NCBI GenBank assembly: GCA_008508345.1
Contig: QNGE01001000.1
Location: forward strand, 137,855 to 201,854
Source: Paragonimus westermani
Lineage: Eukaryota > Platyhelminthes > Trematoda > Plagiorchiida > Troglotrematidae
Length of the DNA: 64,000 nt
Direction: 5' to 3'
The position numbers and the translations under genes are program-made. The first letter of the stretch is position 1. Each line of letters starts with the position of its first letter. The notes under the pieces are model-generated. The model was not told where the DNA came from and made no database searches. It saw only the letters and a program-made list of their open reading frames with translations. Shown here one piece after another: positions 21,537 through 36,500 of the stretch.

Positions 21537-24500
21537 ATGAGCGGTAAGTTTACCAGTACTTACTCCGGACAAAAAAATGAATTCTGTAGATGAAGTTGGA
21601 GCTCTTGTGTTTGATTTCGGATCGCATTCTCTTCGGGCCGGTTTTGCTGGAGAAGATAACCCAAAGGTTTTTCAACTTACACTTATAATCGTCCACATTT
21701 TAGTTGGACATCGCTTCGCTAGTCGGATTGATTCCTTCCACTGAGACTAAACCAGCTCGTCGCATAATCGGTCAAAACATATATGTCCCTCGTGGTGGAA
21801 TGGAATTACAACCTTTTCTGAAAGATGGACTGAGCAAGTTAATAATTCTTGAGTTCTCCATTTTAATCCAGTTGATGACTGGGATGCGTTCGAGGATGTT
21901 GTTCAATACATCTTGCAATATTTGACACCACAGGAAAGCAGCCATCATCCCATCCTTTTTTCAGAACCGGCATGGAATACCAAAAACCATCGCGAGAAAA
22001 TAGCCGAGGTTCTTTTCGAGAAATTTAAAGTTCGTAGTCCCCTTTCTCATGTTTACGCCTCATCCCAGATACCGGCCTTTTATGTGGCTAAAAATGCCGC
22101 CCTCACCTGTTTCGCTAATGGCCGACACACTGGTTTGGTTTTGGACAGTGGTGCTATTCACACCTCGGCAATTCCGGTGTACGACGGTTTAGTTTTGACA
22201 CAAGAAATTATCCGATCGCCACTAGCCGGCGACTTTCTTCTGCAGCAAACGCAACGTTTAATAGATGAGTTAAATATTGACCTCGTCCCGTACTATAAGG
22301 TTGCTTCTAAAGTAAGTATCTAAATTTCTTCTGTCGCAGTAATTATGTTGCATTTTTTAAATCTTTATTTGACCCATGTTCGTTTTACGGTAAAACCTGA
22401 CTGTGTTCATCAGATGATACTGAGTATTTACTTTGATGAGTAGTCGGGGATTTGGTTTATTTTTTTTCAAGTCGAACATCACTCTCGTTTGATTGCAGCG
22501 TTCGCATTCAGATAGACTTTCCAGCCAACCTCTTTTGAAAAGAAGCACTAGACTCGAGTTTCGCTCTCATTAAAACCCGTCAGTNTGCTTGTTTTCGAAA
22601 GAGGCTGGCTGCAAAGTCTGTCTGAATACGAGGACTGCGATCAAATGTGAGTGATGGTCAAATTGAAAATACATAATTTTCTGTTATGCCACCATGCGGT
22701 GTGAAACCTTAAACAGCACTTGTGCCTCTGTGTTGAATTATTTTATATTCGGCTTCCGAGTTGCATCTCTTTTCGATCACTTCTGTTTCATCCTGAAGCT
22801 AATTACAACACAATGAATATGAAAGCAGTAATATGGCTCACAGGAATTTCATGCAGACACGTAACCTTTCCGGGCTCACAATTAGTCACTCACAGTTTGG
22901 AACAGTGCGTAACTGCCAACAAACACAGCCCACTCTCTCTCTTGGCCGATTTTGCTTGTTCGCTCTGGTTACTGTTCTCCCATTTGTTGTGTTACAATTA
23001 GTTTGATGATCAAACAGAAAACGAGTCTTGTTCACTACGTTGTTGTTCTCACGACTTTATTGTGTATTTTCGAGTGACTAACTTTATTTGTTAACGCACA
23101 ACGTTCACTAGTTCTTAATGGAATAATCCACTCACCACTCAAATATGAGGTTGATCTACAATAATCGATTATTATGTGGTTGCTTTTCTTGGTAACCACT
23201 ATGTTAACTCTCTGCAGGAGGCGCCGGGCACGATCTCGGCGCAATTCTTTCTAACACTTTTCGTTGTACGTGGAACATACTCTTTTGTTACTGCTGTCCA
23301 TTTCTGATTTCAAATATCATCTGGTAACAGGCGATTTCGTGAAACATGCACCCACTTCGTATATCGGAGTAGGTTGCTCGCATGACTGGCCACTCTGTAC
23401 AAGTCACGCCTTGTGTACACTATTTTGTGCTAGCATTGTGGTATATTTGTCACTTTAGGTAGTTTATTCTTGTTAAATATAACACTACGTTCAAACGTAG
23501 CAGCCAATCAGTCAGTTATGGGTTAAACCTCGTGGCTGCCACGTGCCTGTAGTTTTAGCGCTTAATGGCTCTTTTCTGTCTGCTCTATGCCGAACCGAAA
23601 GACCTCCCTGAGCGCGAAACTTAAGCCGTTTTCACGTTTTATTACTCACACTGTTTTGCTGTCCTGTGCCATCCTTTGCCTTACTATCAGACCGCCTAAT
23701 CGTGCGATTGGTTCTCATCTGTGACACCACACGCTCTAAATGTGGAAACTGCATTGAAGTATGGATCGTATTCGGATTCGGGTGACTTATGGTAAATTAG
23801 GTAGTGTTATGCTGATTGTGTAAGTGAAACACATGCACCATCCGGCAAAATATTAGCCCACTCATCTCTATTCTATTTCTTATCGATTAAAACCGAACGT
23901 ACTGACAAACAATAATGAACACAGATGCGATAAAGACAGATGATGTTCACACTGGCTCCCAGGCTAATGTACGGTGGTTGTCTTACATTGTTCGCTCATC
24001 ACAATGTCACCAGTTAGTCTTTCTTAAGCAAAGTTAAACAGTCGAATTTATCCCTAGAATCGAAAGATTGACGCGCCTTGATTTATTGGCTAAATTAGAT
24101 AGCATTATTGCACTTGTGCGAGCCTAGTATCCGTATGGTACTTGACAAAGTCTTGATCACGACTCGTCGTATACACCGTCCGTTGTGCGCTCAAGGGAAT
24201 AATTTCTCATTTTAGTGGATTATACGTGTCGCGAACCGTGTGACTATATCTGAATAGAGCCAACCAATCAACCCTGGATTCGGTAGGCTTGGAAACCGCA
24301 CAAATGAAAATATAACGGGACGCTAGGAAGAAGCCTTCTGAAATTACAGACCCTACAGACGTTGGAATAAAGAGGAAGATCACATATTTGAGCAGCCCGG
24401 TTAAACAGTTAATGTTACGGGAACAGGAACTGTAGTCGAAAACACACTGCCCTGCCGTTCAGAGTCTTACGGTAGTCTGAAAAACCCGAGTGTACAAAGT

Positions 24501-27500
24501 AGAAGTCTCTCTTCTACACGCCCCGCTTGCCCTATCAGAATGGGTCATTCGTGGTTTGTAATGGTCTCATAAATTGAGCAGCTTGATATTATCTGATGAA
24601 AACGAATCGACTTATAAGGTCTGGGCGGAATAAAAATTTCGGATGTGACCAGGAGGCCGGGTCAGTAGAAAATGTGCACGGGAGCCATTATTGTAATTTG
24701 TACAGTCACTTCTGGTAATCGAAAGCATGAACCTGAATTCTTAAACGGCAGGTAAGGTTCTAGAAGATCTACCGAAACGTTACGAAGTGGTTCGTTGACG
24801 TTGTCCATTGGTGGGGGAATTCAGCAGTATTTCTGCGTAACATTGCTTCATTGTTTACTTCGCCTGTTGCAAAGAGCCGGTAGCGAAGACACCGAGGCAC
24901 AGTAATGCTCGTAACGTCTATGCAGTCCCTATTGCAATCTTACTGAGTACCTGCAGGGTGTTCTGTCAAACTTCTCTGATGAATGCAGATGTCACTTTCA
25001 TGTGAGTGATTCCGGTCGAAGAATATAAAAGCAGTTCGGGATATGTGACGTTTCTTGGAGCGTGGAAGATTAAGCCGTGTGGTTCTTGGTATGGAAGATC
25101 GATTCCATGGCGGTATTTTAATAACTGGCTGAATCCCTTATTCCCAGTCCAGACTGCATGACTTCTGGGGGCGTCAGCTATACTGATACCAAATACTGCA
25201 GCCTTGTCATCATGATACGCAGTTACATGGGGCTTATTGTACGATGTCCGCTGTGGTATTCAATTCTTTGTAGGCCAACTGGTCGGGAGTATGCAGTCTT
25301 CTCACTAGGACGTCGGCTACTCGGTTGTGCTTGAGTGAAATTCTGCGGCTTGCTATTTTCTTCATGGCTGTGTGATAGATGAACATCAGAGCGAACCACT
25401 GGTGTGTCGTTGACTTTAGTGATGATGATGGCTAGTGAGACTTAGTTGACTACAGTTGTCACAGCAGAAAACTATTAGACTACTTTGGATGTTCCGTTAA
25501 CTCCTGATCTTACTTCTTAAAAGATTACATAGAAACTGAATGACCTAAATTGTATTAGGACGACTCCTGAATAAAACAGTCAACAGATTCCTAAAAAACC
25601 GTGATAACGAAATGTATGGTAGAGTTTGGCTTAGATCTCTCCCTTCTTCGTTACTACCATACTCCTAACACATACTGATGTTGATGCTGTTCATAATAGA
25701 ATCGAATGAGTCGTCCTACACGATGTGTTGAGCGATTGGGCATTAACTGGAAAAGTTTTTCCAATTCTGGTTTGCGCGAAATGGAGATGGTGATAGTTAA
25801 CCTCAGGATTCCAATCCCACCGAATTGAATGGAGGTTTGAGTGTAACTAATTGGCATATTTTAGAACCGAAGCCGCTGCCGAATCAGCTGATTGATTCTG
25901 TTTATAATCTTGTGCGTTTTGCGGCGGACCCTGTTCAAAGCTAATGAATCAGACATCATCTTAGCAGGCGAGCTTCCTTGAACGAATTCGATGATGCTTG
26001 AGTATTCCCGTCAACCATTGAACTGAAAAATCCGTTGTCGCCGTATGTTTCACCTTTTCAAATGCACAGGATCTCCAGATAGACAGTTGTGTTGGAAGAT
26101 CTCAGTGAGTTGATTGTCTTCGTGCCGAATCAAACGGATTATTAAACGAGCACGGTCGCGCTATGTTTGTGATTACCATGAGTTCCCACGAGCCATGTCC
26201 TTATGATATTGACTCGTTCCCTCTAGATCCGTAATGTTAGATGTGATTACATGCTTTCCATTGAGACGTGTTACATTCTCTGCTTGAAGAGCATAAAGGT
26301 CAACATAGATGAAACGGTTGACCACAGTATCGTAGATTTGGCGGACAACTTCAGATATTGCTTGAGCCAACAGTCCTTCCACTACCGCGGTGAATATGGT
26401 ATGTATAACGAATTAGCTTGCCGAGCACTATGCTGAAGCCGAAGACCACAGCCGTCGGGTGCGGTTGGTGTGTTTTGTTACAATTCAACAGCTTCAGAGA
26501 CAGAGGGGCTCCGAGCGTCCGAGCAAATCCATTGGTCGAACGTTGGGACGTCAAGCCCGACGGCTTGAATGCATCGATTAAAGCTGAGGAAAGACTAGAT
26601 GTTGGGCAAAATTTTCGTGGCAGCGCTTAGAGTTGTGTGGTCACTTTGAGGTATTCCACGCAGTGTGGAAAAGCGAACCGACGATCAGTCACTTATCTGC
26701 GTGTACTTCCTGTAGAAACTACCAACGTTGAGGATACGACAGTAAATCTCAGGTCGACAGGAGAAGTCAAGCTGTTTACCTCTGACGGGCATAATCCCAG
26801 CGCGACACTGACAAGGCATTGACGTAATCGGCCAAATTATCGGCCGTCGGGTGTATCAAACATTTAGTCGGCAATTTATCCACACCGGAAGCGGAGTTTC
26901 TTGCAGTTAGAAAAGTTAGGTGTTTTTTTTATTATGTGATCGGCCATACGGAGCAGGGTCATAAATATTAGTCAGTGGTCTGCTGTTCATTATCATGTTT
27001 CGGTGCTTGTAGCCCAGGTGCTTATTCAGTGCTTTGGCGTCGAACTTTTGTTTCGGGTCTTACTTTCTGAAATGAGTTCTCACTACAATGTGTATCAGCA
27101 TCTTTTGATCTGTGCGGTTGGTTCAGAGTGGCTTTCGCATTGCGCATGTGAATCTCGCCTTTACAAGGTCGGTGGTTTGGTGTAGGCACCACAAAATATT
27201 CCAGACTAGTGTATTGTTGGGACGGATTGCGGACGGAGTATCGCACTGGAATCCCAACCGTACGTAAGTCCCGAGCTGGATCAGCGAACACTGCGCGTAC
27301 ACCACTGAAGCATAGTTATGTTTTCCAAATTGAGCGTACATACTCAGCTCGTGTTATATCACTCAAGCTAATTCGGATCTTGCGACTGATAAGATACGAA
27401 ATGAACCACCACATCGACTTCATTCCACTCTGTTGACTTTCAAACGATGGATAAGCTTGTGAGTCACGAGCCGTAAATTCTTGGGACATTACCATTGACG

Positions 27501-30500
27501 GCGGCGAACTTTAGATGTGATAAGCAATATACACACCGACGTTTTTCTCCCTTCCGCTCAGTCCTTTGGAATTTGTTTTTCTACGTCGAAGTATGGATTA
27601 GTGTTCTGTGATTGTGGTAATAAAGTTAATTTTGGACCAGCCAACAAAGTTTCAAACCAGTTTGTGTGTTCGGTAAGGTGTATCTGGAATGACGGGAATT
27701 TGAGAGGTGAAACTGTAACTTGTGTTGTCGTTGTTGTTTTAGCAGTTTTCCACTGCTTATGGCGTGATTTATGTCCGTAGGATGGTATGTTTAATATTAC
27801 GGGTCAAATATGGAAGATATCGATTGGAACAATGTTACTGTACATCTGGCGAACGTAGCAGTATCGGGTCTATTGCAGTCCAATCATCAGTGTGTTGCGT
27901 TTTACTGTGCTCATCGGATATAATCGGTGGGTAAGGAACCAGAAGATCAGAAGGCTGGTTTTGACCGTGTTGTTTGATCAAGTGTACCGTTGTGTGTATT
28001 AGGAATGTCCATTTACACACTGCGTGTTGCCAGTTCACTGGCGCACACTGTACGAAGTGACCAGTGGATGATTTGGCAGAGGCAACTGGAATCAGGTATA
28101 ATAAATCGAGTTTTTTCCACAGACTACAATCCACGTTACCCACCTGTCCCCTGGCTGAAAGCCTTAAAGTATGTTGTGGTCAAACAAGTTCGGTAGCGTT
28201 ATCGTCAGTGTTGGACTGAGTCACCTGTGAAATAATGACAGACGGTGAATTGTGATAATGAAAGCCGCCTAGGAGATGTCTTGTATATACTCTCACTTTC
28301 GTTCGAAAATCATTTGTCTGTCCGCAAGATGTGAACACCCTGAGGCTGATTGTTTGAGTTTAGGCCTTGAGGCTTCATGGAGTGACTTCCGTTTGTTCCT
28401 ACTTTTTACGTCTGTACTCGGGTTTTATATACTTATGTGGCAGTTAAACATCGATGCGAACCACTTGGGCAGTGCTGATGGCGAAGATGCAAGCTGTCAT
28501 TTCTTTGACGCCCAACGATGAATTTTGTAAGCTTTTGTCGTCTATCAAGATCCACGTTCTTAACAAATCCTATGGAACGATTCGCGTTTTTTTCTACCGG
28601 AAATCAAAATGCGGACATTTTATGTGCTTATTTCCAGCTAAGTTCACTACGGCTCAACGCTTTTTTCATGAGGATGTACTGAATGCTGAACCGAATAACC
28701 CCAAGCATGCACTTATGAGTAGTGACCATCGTTCGCAGTTCATCAGGCCATTCAGCCATCCATTTCAACAGAAGCTTGCAGACTCATTCTTACAATGATG
28801 AATGCATAGTTGTTAACTGCACTACACATATTGTACACTTATTGTCTTAGTCTTAACGCTTGTTTCTTAGGAACCCGTCAATGAACGTGAGCCGCCCAAG
28901 TGGAAGAAACGAACCAATCTTCCTGAGACTACAGCATCGTACGAAAATTATATGGTTAAAGTATGTTTTGATGGTTTTTCTGTAGTATACTATATCATGC
29001 AAATTTTTGTTCATGCCTCTTGTCTTCGCTATCCTCCATCGGGATTCTCTTCAGAGAAAATTTCCATTCGTGCTTCTGGTTCATCCCCATTTGCTGAAGC
29101 GAGTCGGAATCGCAGTGGGTGGTTGTGGAACATGGTTGAAACATCTACAAGCCCCGGCGTTCTGTTCATGGTGCTTTCCTAACGCTAATATATCACAACG
29201 AGAACCCAATTTAACAATCACTTTCTGGAAGCATTTGGAGTTTGCCGATCTACGTCTGCACAGCAGACCACAACAGCTTCATTTTTACTCTTATATGAAT
29301 TCGATAAACCGCAGGGACACTTTCGAATTGACCGTTTAAGTCTACACTTTTCCTTATACTGGTATCGGCTTTTTATTACCCCAATGTTCTGTCAATGTTA
29401 CTGACCGAACGAAGAATTGTGACCAGCCGGAACCGTTTAACAAAATAATGCCCAGTCTGCTTCTCATTATCGAAGCACGTATGACAATAAAAACAAGGAT
29501 TCAATGCATTAATACTTTGTGTTACTATCGACAGTGGAAAATAGAGTGTACAGAGAAAACGTGTAATGCTAGCTTGGCCCGGAGTGAGTTGTAATGTTAG
29601 CTCGGAGGTTGAAACTGCAAATTGGCAGCTGGACAAACAATGGCAGGTGGAGAAGCAAAATCGTCAGAAGTGTGCAAGTACGACTGTTGGAAATATTATT
29701 CATTACGGTCGCTGCAGTCCACTTATTTTTTGGACTTTTCCCTTCCGTTACTGAGCCCATCTGCCCACAGTGTTTGCTGGAAGATAAAGTCATCCGCTTC
29801 TGATCATAGCCGGTTTGCCTGGGAAGCTTCCTCCGAAAAGGACATGAAATTGTGCCTACAGTCAGGTTTTTTCGTCCCCTAAATATACGTAGAAACGTCT
29901 GTAGTTTAATGCGGATGTATGATCCTACTTGAACCTACTTAATCTGTCTTCAGTATGACCATACGGTGCTATTATTCGGCCACTCTCTTCAACAGTGTGG
30001 GGCTTCACGAGGTCTCCAACCTAGCGGTTTCTTCTTCCAGTTCAGTTCGAAAATGCTGCCGAGTCCTACGTTGTTACCTGTCGGCCTGGTGGATTTTTTT
30101 ACCCGTCCGCCCGCTGCATCTATGATTCATGCCGAACACTGTAAATGTCTGCATGGCTTCTGCATTCTTCGTGTTGACATTGGTTAGCCGCATGACCGCT
30201 ACATTTGTTCACACGATCAGCCCATCTGATGCGGGCTGCTTGATAGAAATGTGGGTGGTCGACCACTGCAAATCTGTTCGCACCATTGTTGCTAACCGGC
30301 CAAATTTCCAAACCGTCAACTGGAACAAGCCTCACTTTTGTGCTCTTCATTTTAATACTAGTCGATATCTTCCTTACGTCATAATTGATGGCGTTGACGG
30401 ACGTAAGCGTCTGATATTCTCCCTGTTCTTATCTTCATACTTTGACACTCTTACAAACTTGAGACTTCTTTTTCCGCTAGGTGAAATCGCTCATCGTCTT

Positions 30501-33500
30501 TATTGAACTGTATGCAGTTAAGAACGTCGGATTGTAGACAGGTCTTTCTTGAACTAGCGCTTTGCACCCGAAACCATGTTCTACGCAGACCGGTTTAGTG
30601 ATACTTAGCATGGTCTACATGACTTCTTCAGAACGACCGCTTTAAACAATGAAATAAACACTTTATGTGAGTCGGTGTACCATTGACAGGTGGCTTCGCA
30701 ACAAACATATTTTTACCCGCAAACGTACCTCATACGGTATTCATCACGACATCTATACAGAGGGAAGTTGAACGAATGTTTCTAGTGGGTTCCCGCTGAA
30801 CTCTGCCCCCAAGTCTCCATGCCTCCTCCTGATCTCAACAGATGTCACCGGACCTCAGAGAAGAGTCCTGCCTCAGATAACGTTACTGACGGCTGTGTTG
30901 AACACAGCCTTTGTGTACAAAAATGCACCAAATCTTAGCCGGAAATAATAATGTGGATGCCTCAAGAACTTTTGTATGGCAACTATGTGGTGAGGACACT
31001 CTTTATTCAGTTGGAACCCCACCCATTTTCCAAGAATCCATGTTTTGGTAAGTCGATTTATCTGGCTGATGAATAGCTTGGACACGCTGTTGTTAAGACT
31101 GATGCCGCTGTAGTTGTCTCGTAAGCGTCTGACCCTGTCTCTTAGAAACTGAAATACATTTTGGTAGATAGTTAGCGCAGTTTCTTCAGTTTCCCACGGC
31201 GTCCGAATGTCTGTTGTCGCTATTGACTCTCTGCTCTGAGGTATCTTAAGTTTGCACAATACATCAGTTCAAATTCTGAAAAAGCTTCAGCTCCCGACAG
31301 ATAACTGTCCAGCACGCACTAGCTGACTTTCCCAGTCATGACACCCGTATGGTCCGATTCAGGCCAGCTAGACTTTTTCTCAGAATGCCCACTTAAATTA
31401 TCAAACCGACGCAACTGATTGGTGGCACTCGAACCATCCTCCTCACTTGTAGTCTCACTGACACTAGTTCAACGGCTAACAATTACTGGCCACAGGAAGT
31501 ACCATTATGATATTTCGAAGCATAAAGACTGTTTCTGGCTTTATGGCTCGTTCAACTAAGTAATCCCAGGCTACCTTATGTATACTTTGCGTTAACTTTC
31601 GCTTCGGTCTTCGGTAGAAATCATGTTCGCCATCCGGTCAGGACGACTTTTGCTCCGTGGGTTCATTGATCTTGCAACTTTATTTCCGTTGACACCATTT
31701 AGCTCCTCAGATACATAGTTATCCATAGCAATCTGTTTTTACTGTTGCGGTTTATTATTGGTGTTAATTTTGTTCTTATTTTTCTAATCCATCAGACTGG
31801 AAGTAGCAGACTATAGTTTCCGGTACACGTTCCTGTTCATTGACAATAAATGACCCCCAGTGCCTGTTGATTGGAGAGAACTGTCACTGTGCGTCGTTTT
31901 CTTTTTAACATACGTGCCTCCAGAACAGTTAATAGACTGCGTACGTAATTATATCCAACGTAACAGTACACCTATAGTGTTAACTAGATGAACTTTGAGT
32001 AGCGTATCCGAATTCATCGATCACGAAGTGATAAAACGGACGTTAATCGTAGAAATAAGGTTATTCCATTTTTTTCGCGGGTGAACTCCAACATTACAAG
32101 ACGCAGAGTTTCGGACGTGAACGACAGATCCGTAAGGCCGTTACAGGAGGATGGACACGGGTGAAATAATGGTACGACCTCAGTCGTAGGAAAGAGAACC
32201 AATAGGAATCGTGTAGTGTTAACCACCATACATGGCAAAGGTCGCCCAGATGCACATTATCAGTGAAAGTAGGGGGGTAGGCAGGCGCATAGATAGGCAA
32301 ACCGAAACTCTAATCTATTAGGGTTTGGGCAATGGGCTAATTGGGAATACAATGGATTGTAAGGAAGCGTGCCTTTCTATGGAGAAGTTCGAACGCCACC
32401 AGCCAAAATTCTTTCGGAGGCTCCGCGTCGATAGCCATCGTGTTATCCCCTCTTCTTTTATTTCCCAAACGCTCACTGCGGCAAATTGATCAGATGGGGT
32501 TAGCGACGGAAAATGTGTCAGTGACGCGAGGACTATCTTCAACACAAGCCGTTTTCCAAGACATACCATTAGCACAGTCTGCTGGGCTCAAACGCCCAAC
32601 AGGTTATTGCGCAACAGCCGTCCTCCATGACTGTTGACGAGACTTACACCCTACCCATCATCTTACAAAAATAAACTATTTTTCTGATAGCACCCTGAAC
32701 GAAATCTACTACTGTCTTCAGACTCACCGTCTGTATCGAACCACCTTAACTTCAGTGAACGGCAGACATCGTGCCAAAAGACCATTCATCACGCAGTATA
32801 TTACCGTCAGCAGCGAGTGCTAGATCAATGCGAGACTCAATCCTTGAATACAATCACTTTTGACGTGCTGGAAGAATAGGCAAATAATCTCTTAGCCACT
32901 TACACCAATATGTGCGAAAAGCTGATTTACGTGTTCCTGGCCTTTCTTGAAAGTTTCACAAGAGGTCAGTGAGCTATCCCGAATAACGAAACTCGGATAC
33001 TGCTTCTCGGGGAAGGCATGCTAGTACCTGTTCATGAGAGGTCGAGACACCGCCATTTTGTTTAGGAAACGGTAGCCATTTTGGTCAGTAACTGAGGCTC
33101 TGTATTCTTGTTAGTCGACACCTAGTAAATTACTCTAAATCTCTTTATTGGTAGAAAACGGTACAGTTGTTTGGCAAAGCGCTTGGCCTCACCAACGCTA
33201 TCTGGGGAGGCCAGAAAATAATGGATTTAAAATTACGAAGTACTGAGGTATCAACATTAATCATGTTTATGTCTGAAGTTTCCTGTTGTTCTTCTTAACG
33301 TGAAAGTCATACAAGGTGTTGATGAGCAACCGTTTGATGCTCCACAGGCTGTCTAGGTTCAATTTCATCAGGTTGCTACAATAATTCGAATGCTCCTCTT
33401 TTACATTCTGGAATTACAATCTGCATGGTTATTTCTTCCACACCGGCGACCACTCGGACTGGTTTCTTGCGGGGGCCCATTAATCTGGAGACTAGGTTAG

Positions 33501-36500
33501 AGGTTACGCCGAGCTTTGGTAAAATTGATAGTTTAACACTACACACAACTGACACAACAGAATAAAAAATGACTCGTAACTTTTTCGGCTCATCCGGGAT
33601 GTTCCCCGCTTCTTGCATGAGTAACACCACGGATTCAAGGTTAGTGCTTGTTTGACCCCAGCCGTCCGAATGGTGTGTGCGTTCATGAGATTTCAGTTAC
33701 TAGCACTAGCATACATTGAAACTAAATCGTGTTCCTGACCTAACAGTCGTTCGAGACTCATCGACCCTTTTCAGCGAGTGGGCAATCACTAAACTTCAGC
33801 ATTTTATATACACGTCATGATAGAAGAATCACATAATGAGCGTTATTTATATAAACGGAATTTCGGAATTCCTATGTTGTCGTCCAGTTCAGCGACTACT
33901 GGGTTACCGTTCGGTAACCGCAGGCTCAGTATTCTACATTTTCTTGCACAGTCATTCCGACTGCGGCCCACCCTCCCACCATTGGTGTGTAACTTATAGC
34001 TTCTCTTGTGAGTAGTATGGCATGAGTTGAGTGTGCGAGAAGAAAAAGGTAGGTGTCAGCACGAGGAGGACCGTTAGCTAGAAGCGATTGTTCAAAACGT
34101 GTGTAATCATTATGCTGGACTTGTCAACGAAGAGACTGGTGATACACTGCTGTTAAAAATGTGATTACACGTCAGCTATGCAAAAAGATGTTTGTATTGG
34201 TGATATTGTATTTCCACATATTTTATGATGGATGTCTGGCCGTAAACCATTTTCCAGTTCAAACATCTTCCCTAGTCGCAACGCTGTAAGCAATGTACGG
34301 TTGCCGTCGTTTGCTTATCTGACCCAACCGACCGAATATCATCCACCTCTATCGCGCCGTGATGGTACATGGCTGGTTTTTGCTCCCGAGGTGCTAATTC
34401 ATAATGCAGTGGATTGCAGAGACATCTGTGCCCATAAACGTGCTGATTCCATTATTCGCCAACTCTTTAAAACGGTTTGCTTCTGCTCGCTCTTGAGAAG
34501 AGAGAGTTTAACTGTCAATGTGCAAACGCCGGCCGCTTGGCCCACAGGCATCTTATCTAAGTTGGTTAGATGACGTATCGCAAACGAAGTAACTTTGCAT
34601 CCACCACGCTAAGTATCAATTACAATGGATATGGTCAGCGCATATCACCTGGAAAATGCTGTGAATCAGTAAGATGTCGATTTATGATTATTTTCTCCAA
34701 ACAGTACTCAGTGAACACGTAGGTTAACAATACATGTTTTGAACCAGTCACCTAAACTGGAGTAACCTTTGAAAACATTGGACCCTTAGTAGCTTAGTTA
34801 TTTCGCAACAAGCGCCCAGTTATTCGAAAGCAAGCTGTTGCGTCTGCCCTGCGATTTTCAGTATGGGGTCTCTCGGATAGGTAATAGTTTATGTCAAGAT
34901 ACCATGATTCAAGGTATCTGAAACACAGACTTTTGTGTATGCCAAAACTCTATCTTTTATGGGTTCTAAGACCAGACAATTCACCGTAGGCGTTCATTAC
35001 GTACTCAGTTATACGCAAGACCCATCATGGACTCTGAGCCAGTTTTTCAAATCATGTATATTCAATTCGGACACGAACTACAACAAATTGTTGTAACTCA
35101 TGGCAGATGAATCTATTCTCATGATTTAGACCGAGTTCGTAAAACACTAACGAACACTAAGTTTCTGCACTTGCACTTTATAACCTCTGAAATCTTACAC
35201 TAATCAAACCTCTCCCAACGGTTTTTATTCTTGTATCACTCGTGATTCTGTGATAAACTTAGTGCAACTTACAGTCCATCAAAGAATGTGGCGGTGGATG
35301 GTCTTCGGATATCTCTGTATTTGACGTTATGCAATGAATGGAGAGAACCTGCGGTGTCTCACTCATGATCGTCTTTACGCGAGACTTAGAAAGTGAATAC
35401 TGCAACTTATCTGTGAACTTCTTGGTGTAACCATTAGTTTGTTGATAATAGTTTGCTGACCTTATGTGCTACGTGTTGTGCCGACTGTAAAATGTCCCAA
35501 ATTGTACCGCTTCTTCACATGGCTAATCATTGAAACGGATATTGCCGGAACATCTGACGTAACAAGTTGATGGTTCCAGCAGAGGCTGTTGGTGAAGGTG
35601 CTGCTAAAGCTGGCCATTTATGGTAAACGTCTGTCAGACTGGGGTTAAAAAAATACTCATCCACAAATCCAATAAAATGCAAATGGATAACCGCCATGGA
35701 CTCCCGACGTGGTTGCTAAATTAGGGGTTCCTACCGGTTTGCAGGCGAGTGGCCGGTTGGCAATTCGAGCATTATTTCACCAGATCATCTGTTTAGCGAT
35801 CTGTGCCTAGCTAGTACGTACATTCATGCTGAGCCCCCGTTATTCTGATCATTCTGGGTCAACGAAAAGGAAACTGACATATAACGTCCATCCGAACAAC
35901 AACTGATATTCCAGCACGATCACTGCGGCCATCGCCGTCGGTGACGTAAGCGTGACCTTTTTTGACGTTTTGGTGAAACCTGGTGAGACAGATCAGGCTG
36001 TGTCGAGGACAATCATCGGTGGAGCTGTATTAGGTGTTGATCTCATTTTCATCGTTGCAGTGGATTGGTATAGTAAATTGGAGTGCTGTGATCCAGATAT
36101 GTGTATATATAACTTCTTCACTGCAAAAATTTTCGCCCACTGTATGATCCTAGCTTTCTTATGCTAAGGTTGACCTGCATGATGTGTGGACAACGGTCTG
36201 CTAGGTTTCGTACCGGAAAACATTCGATGTGATCGCACGCACGTCTTCTTTTGAGACATCCACAGCGGCCACATTTGGAGACTTCTGGTAGTACTGGCCC
36301 AATAAGTAATCATAGTTTAGCATCGTCTCCACCCTCGGAAGGTGTTCTGACATTAGACACCCTAGCGCAACGGAGTATCAGTCTGTTGTGGACGAATGAA
36401 TGAAGTCCTAGCGTCGTTTAAAGTTGACAAGAAAGCACTGTAATAGCTGATGAAGGCAAGGGCATATCGCAACGTAAGATGACCTGTGTGTTCTCAGGAC

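Larger units (their letters stand above)
22312..28870 (+). other. Intron 5 of ACTL6 (6.56 kb)
   Basis: Donor GTAAGT after VASK and acceptor TTTCTTAG before EPVNERE. Apart from the divergent SINE pair at 22465-22678 I recognise no repeat family or internal gene. Frames up to about 100 codons are scattered on both strands without family resemblance. Confidence 0.85.
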
